Part shown: positions 16,204 to 24,739 of the stretch, one piece after another | Layout: each line of letters begins with the position of its first letter | How positions within the stretch are numbered: position 1 is the first letter of the stretch | DNA from: Geosporobacter ferrireducens | GTDB taxonomy: Bacteria > Bacillota > Clostridia > Peptostreptococcales > Thermotaleaceae | DNA: 64,000 nt | Assembly: GCF_001750685.1 (NCBI RefSeq) | Contig: NZ_CP017269.1 | Coordinates: forward strand, 1,839,416-1,903,415 | Direction: 5' to 3' | Made by a program: the position numbers and the translations under genes | The notes under the pieces: model-generated | The model's database searches: none | What the model saw: only the letters and a program-made list of their open reading frames with translations | Told to the model about the DNA's origin: nothing

Positions 16204-19200
16204 TTATGCTTGAACTGGTTTTCTCCTCAATATCTTGCGCTTGATAAAATTCTTAAAATCATCGAGCAGTGTATACATCACAGGTACAAACACAAGGGTT
16301 AATAATGTTGATAATGCCAAGCCGCCAATTACTACCGTAGCCATAGGGGCCTGGGATTCTGCTCCTTCACCGATGCCAATAGCTAATGGCAATAGGCCTA
16401 GTACCGTTGTCAAGGTGGTCATCAGGATCGGTCGTAGACGAATAGGGCCTGCATTGATAATGGCTTCCCTTCTTTCTTCTCCTTCAGCTCTGCGGGTATT
16501 GATATAGTCTACCAGTACAATGGCATTGTTTACAACAATCCCTGATAGCATGATTACCCCGATCAGCGCCGTAACACTTAGGGTTCTTCCTGTAATGAAT
16601 AATCCTAAAGCCCCTCCGGAAAAAGCTAAGGGTACGGAAAACATAACGGTAAATGGATGGATTAGAGATTCAAACTGTGAAGCCATAATCATATACATGA
16701 TGACAATGGCCAGCCCCAATGCCAGCAGCAGGTTCTGAAATGCCTCTATCATTTGCTGATTGTCGCCGCCAAGCTCATAGGTATACCCGCTGGGCATTGG
16801 ATACTGGGCCAGCTTTGCCTGAATGTCCCGACTAATGCTTCCCAAATCTCTCCCGAAAACCTGGCTGTTTACCTGGGTAATTCGCACTTGATCCTCGCGG
16901 TTAATCGAAATAGGCCCTTGGACCACAGCAATTCGGGCAACTTGATTTAAAGGTACACTTCCCCTGCTGGAAGGAACGGATATCTGTCCAAGGTTTGAAA
17001 GGCTTTCTTGGAAAATGGAATCTCCTTTGATCACCACATCAATTTCCTCACCATTCATCCGGTATTTGGTAGCAGTCTGGCCGGCTACCGTCCCTTTCAC
17101 AGCCGATGCAATCTGGGCGGCTGTTAATCCATATTGGACAGCCACATCCCGGTTGACCTGAATTTCCACTTCAGGAATTCCTTCTTCCAGGCTATTTTTT
17201 ACTTCTCTTGTTCCTTCTACAGACATCACGATGTTCTTTATGTCCTCACCAATCTTCTTAAGGGTATCCAGATCATCCCCTTTAATTTTAATATTAACCG
17301 GAGACCCGCCACTAAAGGACATGGAATTGGATGCGCTTACGCCCAGTTTCGCCCCCGGAATATCTTTTATCATTTCCCTTATTTCATCAGCTACTTCTAT
17401 GGTTGATCGTTCCCGCTCTGCCATCTTTTTAAGCATTACGTAGACAGAGGCTTTATTGGATCCCCCACCTCTAAAGGAATTTCCTGAAGAACCGATATTT
17501 GAAAATATAGTCTCCACTTCCCCTATTCCTTCCAGCATTCCCTCTATCTTCGTAGTTAATTCATCTACGTTTTCTAATTCATAACCATTTGGCATTTCAA
17601 TAGAAATAGAAATCTGGCCTTCATCGGAGGCAGGAAAAAATTCCATACCGACTGCGGCAATGGAAGCCAAACTCCCTGCGAAAATTACAAATGCAACAAA
17701 AACAGTCGTCTTTCTGCGGTTCAACGCTCCCGCTAACAATTTTCTATACCCGCTTTCTACCTTTTCAAATCCCTTATCAAAGGCATCATATAGAAAATTG
17801 AACAATTTAAATCTTCCATGACGTCCCTTGCCCTCCGCCGTATCTACTTTCAGCAGTTTTGAAGAAAGCATAGGTACCAGGGTCAGCGATATGACAAGAG
17901 ATGCCCCCAAGGACATAGCTACAGTCAAAGACAATTCTTTAAATAAGATGGAAACCAGTCCCTCTACGAAGGCAATCGGCAGAAATACCGCCACTGTTGT
18001 CAAAGTAGAAGCTACAACAGCCATTCCAACCTCTTGTGCTCCTTTCACTGCCGCATCAACCCGAGAATATCCCATTTGCCTATATCGGTATATATTTTCC
18101 AGAACAACAATGGAGTTATCCACGAGCATTCCGACACCCAGAGAAAGTCCTCCTAAAGTCATCATATTAATGGTGATATCATTAAAGAAAAGCAAAATAA
18201 AAGTTGCAATAACAGAGACCGGTATGGCCACGCCGATAATAAAGGTGGTTCTTAAATTTCTTAAAAACATATAAAGAACGACAACGGCTAGGATTCCCCC
18301 CATCATTGCACTATTGCTCACATTGCCAATAGCATCTTTGATGTAGGTGGACTGATCCATAACGGTGACAATCTCAACCTCCGGAAATTCTTTTTTTAGT
18401 TTTTCCAACTCTTGGGCTATTTTATCCGCTACCGTTACCGTATTGGTACCGGATTGCTTCTGCATAGACACATTAATGCTTCTCTTTCCATTGGTTCTGG
18501 AAATAGAAGTCTCATCCTTGTATTTCATCGTAACGGTGGCAATATCCTCTAAGAGCACCTGGCTGCCTCCCGACAGGGAGACCGGAAGCTTTTGGATCGC
18601 CTCCAGGGATTTAAATTCACCGGTTGTCCGGATGGTTAATTTCTGTGCCCCGGTTTTAACTTCTCCTGTCGGCGCACTGTAGTTTTCGGTTCTCAGCACC
18701 TGGGCAATCTGATCTACCGTAAGACCATACCCGGTTAGCTTTTCTTGATTAATAGCAATCTCAATCTGATCCGTATATCCACCGGTTACACTGACAGAGG
18801 CCACCCCTGGCAATCTTTCCAATCGGGGCTTCACCGTATCCTCTGCAAAGGTCTGAAGCTTCGCCAGATCATCTCCGTCAGTCAAAGCCAGCTGGATAAT
18901 GGGCTGGGCATTGGGGTCAATTTTCATTACCATTGGCGTATTGGCATCGCTGGGAAGCATTCCCTTGACCATATCTACCTTTTCCCGCATTTCCAAGGCT
19001 ACATTATCCATATCCGTTCCAAAATCAAACTGGGCAATAACTAAAGAGCTTCCCTCCGTAGAGATCGATTGAAGGCTATCTATCCCACTGACGGTAGCCA
19101 CAGCATTTTCTAAAGGTCTTGTTATCAATTCTTCAATTTCCTGAGGGCCAACACCACTATAGGTGGTAGATACAATCGCTACCGGCACCTCTATTTTAGG

Positions 19201-19311
19201 CATCAAATCGATAGGAATTCTCGTCAAGGATATGACACCGAGCACAACCACGATCAGCGTCATCATGACAATAGTAACAGGTCTCTTAACAGAAATACTA
19301 GACAGATTCAT
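16204..19311 (-). CDS. RND efflux transporter (AcrB/HAE1-like)
   Basis: A 1035-residue inner membrane pump with 12 helices and two large extracytoplasmic loops. The start MNLSSISVKRPVTIVMMTLI, the motif GGLSLGVGMLVDNSIVVLEN (helix 4, with the Asp of the proton relay) and GVIMLSGIVVNNAIVLVDY (helix 10) are typical of HAE1 and related RND exporters. The stop of the adaptor overlaps the start by one base (TAATG). No outer membrane channel gene is present, as expected for a single-membrane Firmicute. Substrates may be antibiotics, lipids or other amphiphiles. Confidence 0.95.
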   Translation of the reverse strand: MNLSSISVKRPVTIVMMTLIVVVLGVISLTRIPIDLMPKIEVPVAIVSTTYSGVGPQEIEELITRPLENAVATVSGIDSLQSISTEGSSLVIAQFDFGTDMDNVALEMREKVDMVKGMLPSDANTPMVMKIDPNAQPIIQLALTDGDDLAKLQTFAEDTVKPRLERLPGVASVSVTGGYTDQIEIAINQEKLTGYGLTVDQIAQVLRTENYSAPTGEVKTGAQKLTIRTTGEFKSLEAIQKLPVSLSGGSQVLLEDIATVTMKYKDETSISRTNGKRSINVSMQKQSGTNTVTVADKIAQELEKLKKEFPEVEIVTVMDQSTYIKDAIGNVSNSAMMGGILAVVVLYMFLRNLRTTFIIGVAIPVSVIATFILLFFNDITINMMTLGGLSLGVGMLVDNSIVVLENIYRYRQMGYSRVDAAVKGAQEVGMAVVASTLTTVAVFLPIAFVEGLVSILFKELSLTVAMSLGASLVISLTLVPMLSSKLLKVDTAEGKGRHGRFKLFNFLYDAFDKGFEKVESGYRKLLAGALNRRKTTVFVAFVIFAGSLASIAAVGMEFFPASDEGQISISIEMPNGYELENVDELTTKIEGMLEGIGEVETIFSNIGSSGNSFRGGGSNKASVYVMLKKMAERERSTIEVADEIREMIKDIPGAKLGVSASNSMSFSGGSPVNIKIKGDDLDTLKKIGEDIKNIVMSVEGTREVKNSLEEGIPEVEIQVNRDVAVQYGLTAAQIASAVKGTVAGQTATKYRMNGEEIDVVIKGDSIFQESLSNLGQISVPSSRGSVPLNQVARIAVVQGPISINREDQVRITQVNSQVFGRDLGSISRDIQAKLAQYPMPSGYTYELGGDNQQMIEAFQNLLLALGLAIVIMYMIMASQFESLIHPFTVMFSVPLAFSGGALGLFITGRTLSVTALIGVIMLSGIVVNNAIVLVDYINTRRAEGEERREAIINAGPIRLRPILMTTLTTVLGLLPLAIGIGEGAESQAPMATVVIGGLALSTLLTLVFVPVMYTLLDDFKNFIKRKILRRKPVQA

Positions 19312-20450
19312 TATTGATCACTCCCTACGACTTTGACAATGGATCCTTCTTCTACATAGTGTTGTCCCTTCGTAATGACCTCATCTCCTGGCTTTAGGCC
19401 TTCAAGAATCTCAACAAAAACACCTGTATCGAATCCTTTTTTCACTTCTCTTTCCACGGCCTTTCCATCTACCACGATATAAGCAAGGCTTTTTTCTCCT
19501 CTTTGAACAATCGTCTCTCCCTTTACTGCAATCACATTTTCCTTCACGCGGGCATTCAACTGTATTTTTGCAAACATCCCCGGCTTGATTCTTTGTTCTT
19601 TATTCTCAATGTAAATCTGCACCGTGTATTGATTGGTTGTTGCATTAGCAATAGGACTAATGGTTTCTACCTTTCCTATGTACTTTTCCTCTGATGCAGA
19701 TGAAATTAGAATATCAACCGTTTGACCCAGCTTTACATCATTGATCATATTCTCCGGCACATCAATTTTTACAAAAAGTCTGCTCAAATCTACGATCACC
19801 ACTGCTGGCTGTGCAGTGGACGCCATTTCTCCCACTTCAATATTTACCGCTGAAACGGTTCCGCTAATCGGCGCAACCACGGATGCATCCTTTAAACTAT
19901 CCAAAGCCTGCTTATAGACTAATTCTGCCTGCTCTATTTGAACCCGTGCTGTCTCCAAAGGCTTTTCAGAAGCCGCCAATACCGCCTGTTCATATTGATT
20001 CAGGGGTACAGCTCCTTGCTCGTAAAGCTGCCTCGTTCTTTCTAAATTCACCTTTGCATTTTCTACTTGCTCCTCTGTCCGGGCATAATTTGCTTTGGCC
20101 GAGGCTATTGATATTTGAGCCTGATCCACTTGTTTTTGAATATCTTCCTGATTCAATACAAAAAGAGTAGTCCCTTGGCTCACTGTGGAACCTACTTTTG
20201 CCTGTACACTGGTTACCTTTCCCGGTGTTTTTGGTACTACACTGACCTCCCTGTTGGCTTCTACCTTTCCGCTAAAGCTGATTTCATTGGCAATTGTCTT
20301 AAGTTCTACCTTTTCTGTTTCTACAGGAATATAGTTTACTTCTTCTTTTATGGGAGCATCTGTTTCCTCCACCTTTTTTCCTTTGCAGCCAGTAAGAAGA
20401 CTCATCAGTAGTACTGTTGCCATAAGTATTGCAATTACTTTCTTTTTCAT
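19311..20450 (-). CDS. RND pump adaptor lipoprotein (HlyD/AcrA family)
   Basis: A 379-residue membrane fusion protein. I start at ATG 20450, with GAGGAGG well placed; the frame extends 17 codons upstream without a good site. The signal ends in the lipobox LLTGC (MKKKVIAILMATVLLMSLLTGC is split here), so it is a lipoprotein. Lipoyl-like halves (VVPKTPGKVTSVQAKVG and VVAPISGTVSAVNIEVGE) flank a coiled coil, then a beta-barrel (GQTVDILISSASEEKYIG). It is translationally coupled to the pump gene. Confidence 0.93.
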   Translation of the reverse strand: MKKKVIAILMATVLLMSLLTGCKGKKVEETDAPIKEEVNYIPVETEKVELKTIANEISFSGKVEANREVSVVPKTPGKVTSVQAKVGSTVSQGTTLFVLNQEDIQKQVDQAQISIASAKANYARTEEQVENAKVNLERTRQLYEQGAVPLNQYEQAVLAASEKPLETARVQIEQAELVYKQALDSLKDASVVAPISGTVSAVNIEVGEMASTAQPAVVIVDLSRLFVKIDVPENMINDVKLGQTVDILISSASEEKYIGKVETISPIANATTNQYTVQIYIENKEQRIKPGMFAKIQLNARVKENVIAVKGETIVQRGEKSLAYIVVDGKAVEREVKKGFDTGVFVEILEGLKPGDEVITKGQHYVEEGSIVKVVGSDQ

Positions 20451-20504
20451 GCTTTCCCTCCTCATATAAAATTCATCCGTTTCTGCATAATTAAATCCCA
20501 CAAT

Positions 20505-20530
20505 ATAGTATTTTGAACTGACTGGTCAGT
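20505..20530 (-). promoter_or_regulatory. candidate TetR operator and -10 of the RND operon
   Basis: ACTGAC-TG-GTCAGT (20517-20530) is a palindrome with perfect 6-bp arms, 7 bases from TACTAT read on the minus strand (20510-20505). It sits about 65 bases upstream of the adaptor start, as expected for repression by the operon's own TetR protein. Confidence 0.6.
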
Positions 20531-20706
20531 CATCACAATTTATTATATCTACTTTTTTCCTTTGTGTAAATAGAAAACAATTTGTCTTTTTAGAATTTTT
20601 TTCTATTTACCAACCAAGTGATCAGGCCATTTCTCCTACAGCAGGAATCCTTTCCTTCTATATCGAATACTATTCTTAATATTTATGCACTATAGGAGGA
20701 ATCTTT

Positions 20707-22332
20707 ATGAAATCTGAAATATATACCCGATTGTTAAAACTTACTTCTTGTCCCAGTATTACCGAAACGCAAGGGGAACAAGACATGGCCATAGGCATTT
20801 ATGAAATGCTTAGGGAGAACCCCTATTTTCAATCTCACCCTGACCATTTGCTGCTGCACTCTATTGAAAAGTATAACCTATATGGCGTGATGGCATTACT
20901 GAAGCATCCAAAATCAACGAATAAGACGGTGATCCTCATCAGTCATTTTGATGTAGTGGGTGTAGAAGAATTCGGTTTTTTAAAGGATTATGCTTTCGAT
21001 GCAGAAGCTTACACAGAAAAATTAAAAGAAGTCAAACTTCCTCCCGAAGTACAGGAGGATCTGCATTCTGGTCAATGGCTTTTCGGCAGGGGGACCATGG
21101 ATATGAAATGCGGCCTTGCTATTCACATGGAACTGCTTAAACATTATTCAAGTAATTTTGAAGCTTTGGATTGCAACCTGCTGCTCCTCACCGTCCCCGA
21201 TGAAGAAGGAAATTCAAAAGGAATGTTGGGCTGTGCGCCTAAATTGGCCGAATGGGCAGCCCAATACGAACTGGATTATCAAGTGGTAATTAATACAGAG
21301 CCTTTCTTTCCTCTATATACAGGAGATACCCGCAAGTATCTTTATACTGGTTCTGTAGGTAAACTTCTGCCAATGTTTTTCTGTGTAGGAAAGGAAACAC
21401 ATGTAGGCGAACCCTATTCCGGTTTCAATCCGAATCTAATCCTCTCTGAGATTCACCGTTTATTAGAAGTAAATCCTGAATATTGTGAAAAACTAGGAGA
21501 TTTTGTCAGTCCTCCACCAACCTGTTTAAAGCACAAAGATTTAAAGGATGCTTATTCCGTTCAGATTCCTAGAACTGCAGTAGCCTACTATAACTGGATT
21601 GTATTGCAGGATGGTCCTGAAGCAGTATTAGAAAAAATGAAGAAGATTGCATATGATGCTGCTGCTACGGTTCTAAAAGAACGACAGGACCGGCTAACGC
21701 AATTTAAACAGCTATCCAGCTATCGGATTAAGGACTCCAAGTGGCAGATTGATGTAAAAACCTTTGCTGAAGTTTTTCAGATTGTATTGGATACTCACGG
21801 CAATCACTTCCAACACCATCTTGACCATCAGATTTCCCAATGGATGGCTAGCGGCATTCGGGATGAGCGTGAGCTGACCATTAGAATCGTAGATGAAACC
21901 TATAGCTATTATCCTGATAAAAATCCTCTGATTATCTTACTTTTTGCCCCGCCCTACTACCCCAGTGCATTAAACGAGAATAATACTGAAAAGGAAAAGA
22001 AGGTATTGCAAGAAATTCAAGACCTCATCCAATACAGCAAAGATCAATTTGGTGTTGAATTCTTCTGCTGTCCAACATTCCCAGGTTTATCGGACAACAG
22101 CTACTTTGGCATCAAAAATGGGACAAAAATAACAGAAGCCTTAAAACCCAATATGCCCGTTTGGGGAATTTCTTATGATTTGCCTGCAGAAGCCTTAGAA
22201 CAACTGAATGTACCCGTCATCAATATTGGTGTCTTAGGAAAAGATGCACATAAATACACTGAACGTCTTCATCTGCCTTTTTCATTAGAGGTTACACCCA
22301 AGCTGCTGATGTATTATCTGGAGCGTTTGTAG
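20707..22332 (+). CDS. M20 family peptidase, RocB-like
   Basis: A 541-residue metallopeptidase-fold protein resembling RocB of arginine utilisation. Zinc-site motifs are ISHFDVVGV (near 79), GRGTMDMKCG (near 130, with the bridging Asp) and VPDEEGNSKG (near 164, catalytic Glu pair). The C-terminal half is longer than classic M20 enzymes, as in RocB. TAGGAGG is 8 bases upstream of the ATG. The biochemical role of RocB is not settled; I infer an amino-acid or peptide amidohydrolase. No roc genes flank it. Confidence 0.85.
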   Translation: MKSEIYTRLLKLTSCPSITETQGEQDMAIGIYEMLRENPYFQSHPDHLLLHSIEKYNLYGVMALLKHPKSTNKTVILISHFDVVGVEEFGFLKDYAFDAEAYTEKLKEVKLPPEVQEDLHSGQWLFGRGTMDMKCGLAIHMELLKHYSSNFEALDCNLLLLTVPDEEGNSKGMLGCAPKLAEWAAQYELDYQVVINTEPFFPLYTGDTRKYLYTGSVGKLLPMFFCVGKETHVGEPYSGFNPNLILSEIHRLLEVNPEYCEKLGDFVSPPPTCLKHKDLKDAYSVQIPRTAVAYYNWIVLQDGPEAVLEKMKKIAYDAAATVLKERQDRLTQFKQLSSYRIKDSKWQIDVKTFAEVFQIVLDTHGNHFQHHLDHQISQWMASGIRDERELTIRIVDETYSYYPDKNPLIILLFAPPYYPSALNENNTEKEKKVLQEIQDLIQYSKDQFGVEFFCCPTFPGLSDNSYFGIKNGTKITEALKPNMPVWGISYDLPAEALEQLNVPVINIGVLGKDAHKYTERLHLPFSLEVTPKLLMYYLERL

Positions 22333-22410
22333 GTATGGGATTAAAGATCCTGACTTCTATTGGAATAGCACATTTATAACATAGCAAAGAAGAAACCCTC
22401 TGCTTGTGTT

Positions 22411-22728
22411 ATGGATAAACTTATAAATAAGGATGCTCAGCTAACTTTAACGGATGGTACCTATCAAGGAAAAGGAAGAGGCTTTATGGGTGATCTTCTT
22501 GTAGAGATAAAAGTAGAACAGGGCAAGATCACCGATCTTCAAGTTCTGACGCATCAGGATACACCAGATATTGCAGATAGTGCACTGTCCCATTTATGCA
22601 ACCTTATTTTAGATCAGCAAAATTTAGATATTGATGTAGTTTCCGGTGCTACTTATACCAGTGAAGGCTTTATTCATGCCCTTCTGAATGCATTGCAGGA
22701 TCAAGTTGTGATCGCAAAATTAAATTAA
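22411..22728 (+). CDS. stand-alone FMN-binding domain protein
   Basis: A 105-residue protein made almost entirely of one FMN_bind domain: TYQGKGRGFMGDLLVEIKVE, then DVVSGATYTSEGFIHAL near residues 75-91, where D-x-x-S-G-A-T is the flavinylation motif to which ApbE links FMN through the last Thr. No signal peptide or membrane helix is seen, which is unusual because ApbE acts outside the membrane in many bacteria. The ribosome binding site is weak. It follows the RocB-like gene by 78 bases and ends in a shared terminator. Confidence 0.75.
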   Translation: MDKLINKDAQLTLTDGTYQGKGRGFMGDLLVEIKVEQGKITDLQVLTHQDTPDIADSALSHLCNLILDQQNLDIDVVSGATYTSEGFIHALLNALQDQVVIAKLN

Positions 22729-22730
22729 AT

Positions 22731-22780
22731 AACAAGTCATAAAAAAAGAGAGGTTGGCCTCTTTTTTTTTATGACTTGTT
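22731..22780. terminator. long bidirectional terminator
   Basis: Arms of about 20 bases (AACAAGTCATAAAAAAAGAG and its complement ending ATGACTTGTT) with a GGCC-type centre, between convergent genes. Confidence 0.85.
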
Positions 22781-22781
22781 A

Positions 22782-23678
22782 TCAATAATCCGCCAATGTT
22801 TCGCAGATCTCATCAATTTCATGAAAATTCTTTAACTGATAAACCCATATGGCAGGCAAAGTAGCGTAACCGTAGTGAACGCCTGCAATCGCACCGGTTA
22901 CAGCCCCAATAGTATCTGCATCTCCCCCCATATTGACGGCTGTTACTACCGCATCGTAGAAGTCTCCGGTGTTCAGTAATGCATAAATACTGCACCGCAG
23001 GGTATCCACAGCAAAGCCGCTGGGTTTTAACTGCTGATAGGTCACGGTTCTTTCAATGCAATCTTGATAGCGTTTTTCTGAATCATACTGTTCCAGCGCT
23101 GATAAAATGCTCTCCTCTAACCCCTTGCCGCGGAACAACTCCCATAGAATATGGTTATTGATACAGCATGCCTCTATGCCAAGAGGGTCTATATGGGTCA
23201 TTCGTGACTGCATTTTAGTTACTTCAACCATCTTTTCATAGTCATCCTTATAAAAAAAAGCCACTGGGGCACAGCGCATAAGGGCTCCATTTCCTGCTGA
23301 CTTCTCATCACTGGCACGATGTGCAGCTTCACCAGCCTTCATCCAGTTTTTATGGCTTTGATAAGCCTCTAAAGCATGCCTCGTAGTAATTCCAATATCC
23401 TTTGGATTCGATGCATACCATTGTATAAAATGATTTCCAATGGATTCTATAGGATCTCCGGGTTTTTCCAATATTCCTTTTACCACACACAACATCATTG
23501 CAGTATCATCGGTTGTTTCTCCAGGTTCCAGATCTAGCCATCCACCACCCATCATATCTTCTACAATTCCAAACTTCCAGCGAATGTCCTCCTGTTTCAT
23601 AAACTCCAGAGGCCCTCCCAATGCATCCCCTAAAGCTAACCCAAACAACATGCCTCTGATTTTGTCTTCCAAATCCAT
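22782..23678 (-). CDS. ADP-ribosylglycohydrolase family protein
   Basis: A 298-residue protein. The start MDLEDKIRGMLFG at 23678 has AGGAGGAAGG upstream. GMLFGLALGDALGGPLEF, then GETTDDTAMMLCV and AVNMGGDADTIGAVTGAIAG contain the two Mg2+-binding acidic clusters of the DraG/ARH family, which remove ADP-ribose from proteins or small molecules. Length is typical. The partner ADP-ribosyltransferase is not in view and no nitrogenase context is present, so the substrate is open. Confidence 0.92.
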   Translation of the reverse strand: MDLEDKIRGMLFGLALGDALGGPLEFMKQEDIRWKFGIVEDMMGGGWLDLEPGETTDDTAMMLCVVKGILEKPGDPIESIGNHFIQWYASNPKDIGITTRHALEAYQSHKNWMKAGEAAHRASDEKSAGNGALMRCAPVAFFYKDDYEKMVEVTKMQSRMTHIDPLGIEACCINNHILWELFRGKGLEESILSALEQYDSEKRYQDCIERTVTYQQLKPSGFAVDTLRCSIYALLNTGDFYDAVVTAVNMGGDADTIGAVTGAIAGVHYGYATLPAIWVYQLKNFHEIDEICETLADY

Positions 23679-23733
23679 ATCCTTCCTCCTGTGATCCACC
23701 AAAAGTTTTCTATTTCTTATTATATACCAGTAT

Positions 23734-24297
23734 CTATTTTGGAGATATGGTGTTTGAGTCCCTGATCTTCATTTGATATGTATCTTTTAGCTGTCCCCGG
23801 TCTTTTTTTACACATTTACTGCAGAAAATTCTTCGGTGTATCTTTCTCGTACTCTTGTAAACCGATCCACAACTTTGACAATAGTAATGATAACGATAAA
23901 TCTCTTCATTATATTTTGCCTCAATACAGTTACTTTTAAATATATCTTTTAAAGTTTTTACAAACTCGCTGCTGTGACCATGCTTCCATTTTTTCCTTTT
24001 ATAAAGATAATAATGGGTTAGTTCATGCTTTAATATTTCTATCAGTTCTTCTTTTCCAAATTTTTTAACATAAGCACGATTAATTTGTATTCGTGCATTT
24101 TCTTTTTCTCTGTTGTACCGTATATTGGCACCTGAGGTTTTCAAACGGTTAGACCACTTCACATCTCCCAAAAACGATTCTCGTGTATAGTGGCAGTAAA
24201 TTTGACTTGTTATTCTATAAAGTTCTGTTTCTTCCAATAAGTCTTCATTTGTGATCTCTGCACATAGTTTTTCAATAAAAGGCTCTTGATGGCTCAT
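23734..24297 (-). CDS. SprT-like zinc metalloprotein
   Basis: A 187-residue protein with the zinc-binding motif HELTHYYLYKRKKWKHGHS (H-E-x-x-H plus a third His) near residue 90, and a C-terminal zinc ribbon: YYCQSCGSVYKSTRKI, then IFCSKC. This is the SprT/SprT-like (YdcK) architecture, related to the catalytic domain of the DNA-protein crosslink protease Spartan; bacterial function is not well defined. The start has CAGGAGTG upstream. Confidence 0.85.
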   Translation of the reverse strand: MSHQEPFIEKLCAEITNEDLLEETELYRITSQIYCHYTRESFLGDVKWSNRLKTSGANIRYNREKENARIQINRAYVKKFGKEELIEILKHELTHYYLYKRKKWKHGHSSEFVKTLKDIFKSNCIEAKYNEEIYRYHYYCQSCGSVYKSTRKIHRRIFCSKCVKKDRGQLKDTYQMKIRDSNTISPK

Positions 24298-24413
24298 TTT
24301 TCACTCCTGGTTTCTGGTTTTAAGTATGTTTCTTTTTCCCTTGCACATAATACTATTATACGCTATGACTGAACAAAGCAACATTACTTTATTAAATTAA
24401 AGGGAGGATTGGC

Positions 24414-24575
24414 ATGACAAGAAAAACCAAAAAGGGAATTGTAGGGAAGAAAATTCCTACCTCCTTAGAACAGGAAAAGGTTGGCGTAGGTATTAGTTTT
24501 ACACAAGAGCATGTATATGACGGAGACGAAATCGAAGCCCTTGTGCGAAAAAAGAAGGCAGAACAAGATTTGTAA
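24414..24575 (+). CDS. small hypothetical basic protein
   Basis: A 53-residue frame, MTRKTKKGIVGKKIPTSLE at the start and ALVRKKKAEQDL at the end, with a strong AGGGAGGATT ribosome binding site 7 bases from ATG. It is soluble, Lys-rich at both ends, with an acidic middle. No family recognised. A hairpin follows directly. Confidence 0.6.
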   Translation: MTRKTKKGIVGKKIPTSLEQEKVGVGISFTQEHVYDGDEIEALVRKKKAEQDL

Positions 24576-24582
24576 AAAAATT

Positions 24583-24648
24583 GGGCACCTGAGCGGTGCC
24601 CCATTCCATAGCAGTTTCCGAACTTGAAAGAAAGGAGTAGTTTCTTTC
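24583..24648 (+). terminator. two hairpins after the small gene
   Basis: GGGCACC / GGTGCCC (24583-24589 and 24595-24601) and GAAAGAAA / TTTCTTTC (24626-24633 and 24641-24648) follow the stop at 24575. Neither has a long T-tract; the first is the likelier terminator. Confidence 0.45.
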
Positions 24649-24739
24649 ATGCTATAACTTATTCTACGAGGCTATAAAAAATCCTGCTGTATTTTAAAAA
24701 ATAATCTGAATATTTTAACCCATACTTGGAGGCCCTGAT

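Noticed and set aside
24583-24648. Small RNA or riboswitch between the 53-residue gene and the CorA-like gene
   Set aside because: Only two short simple hairpins; no complex fold or known motif.
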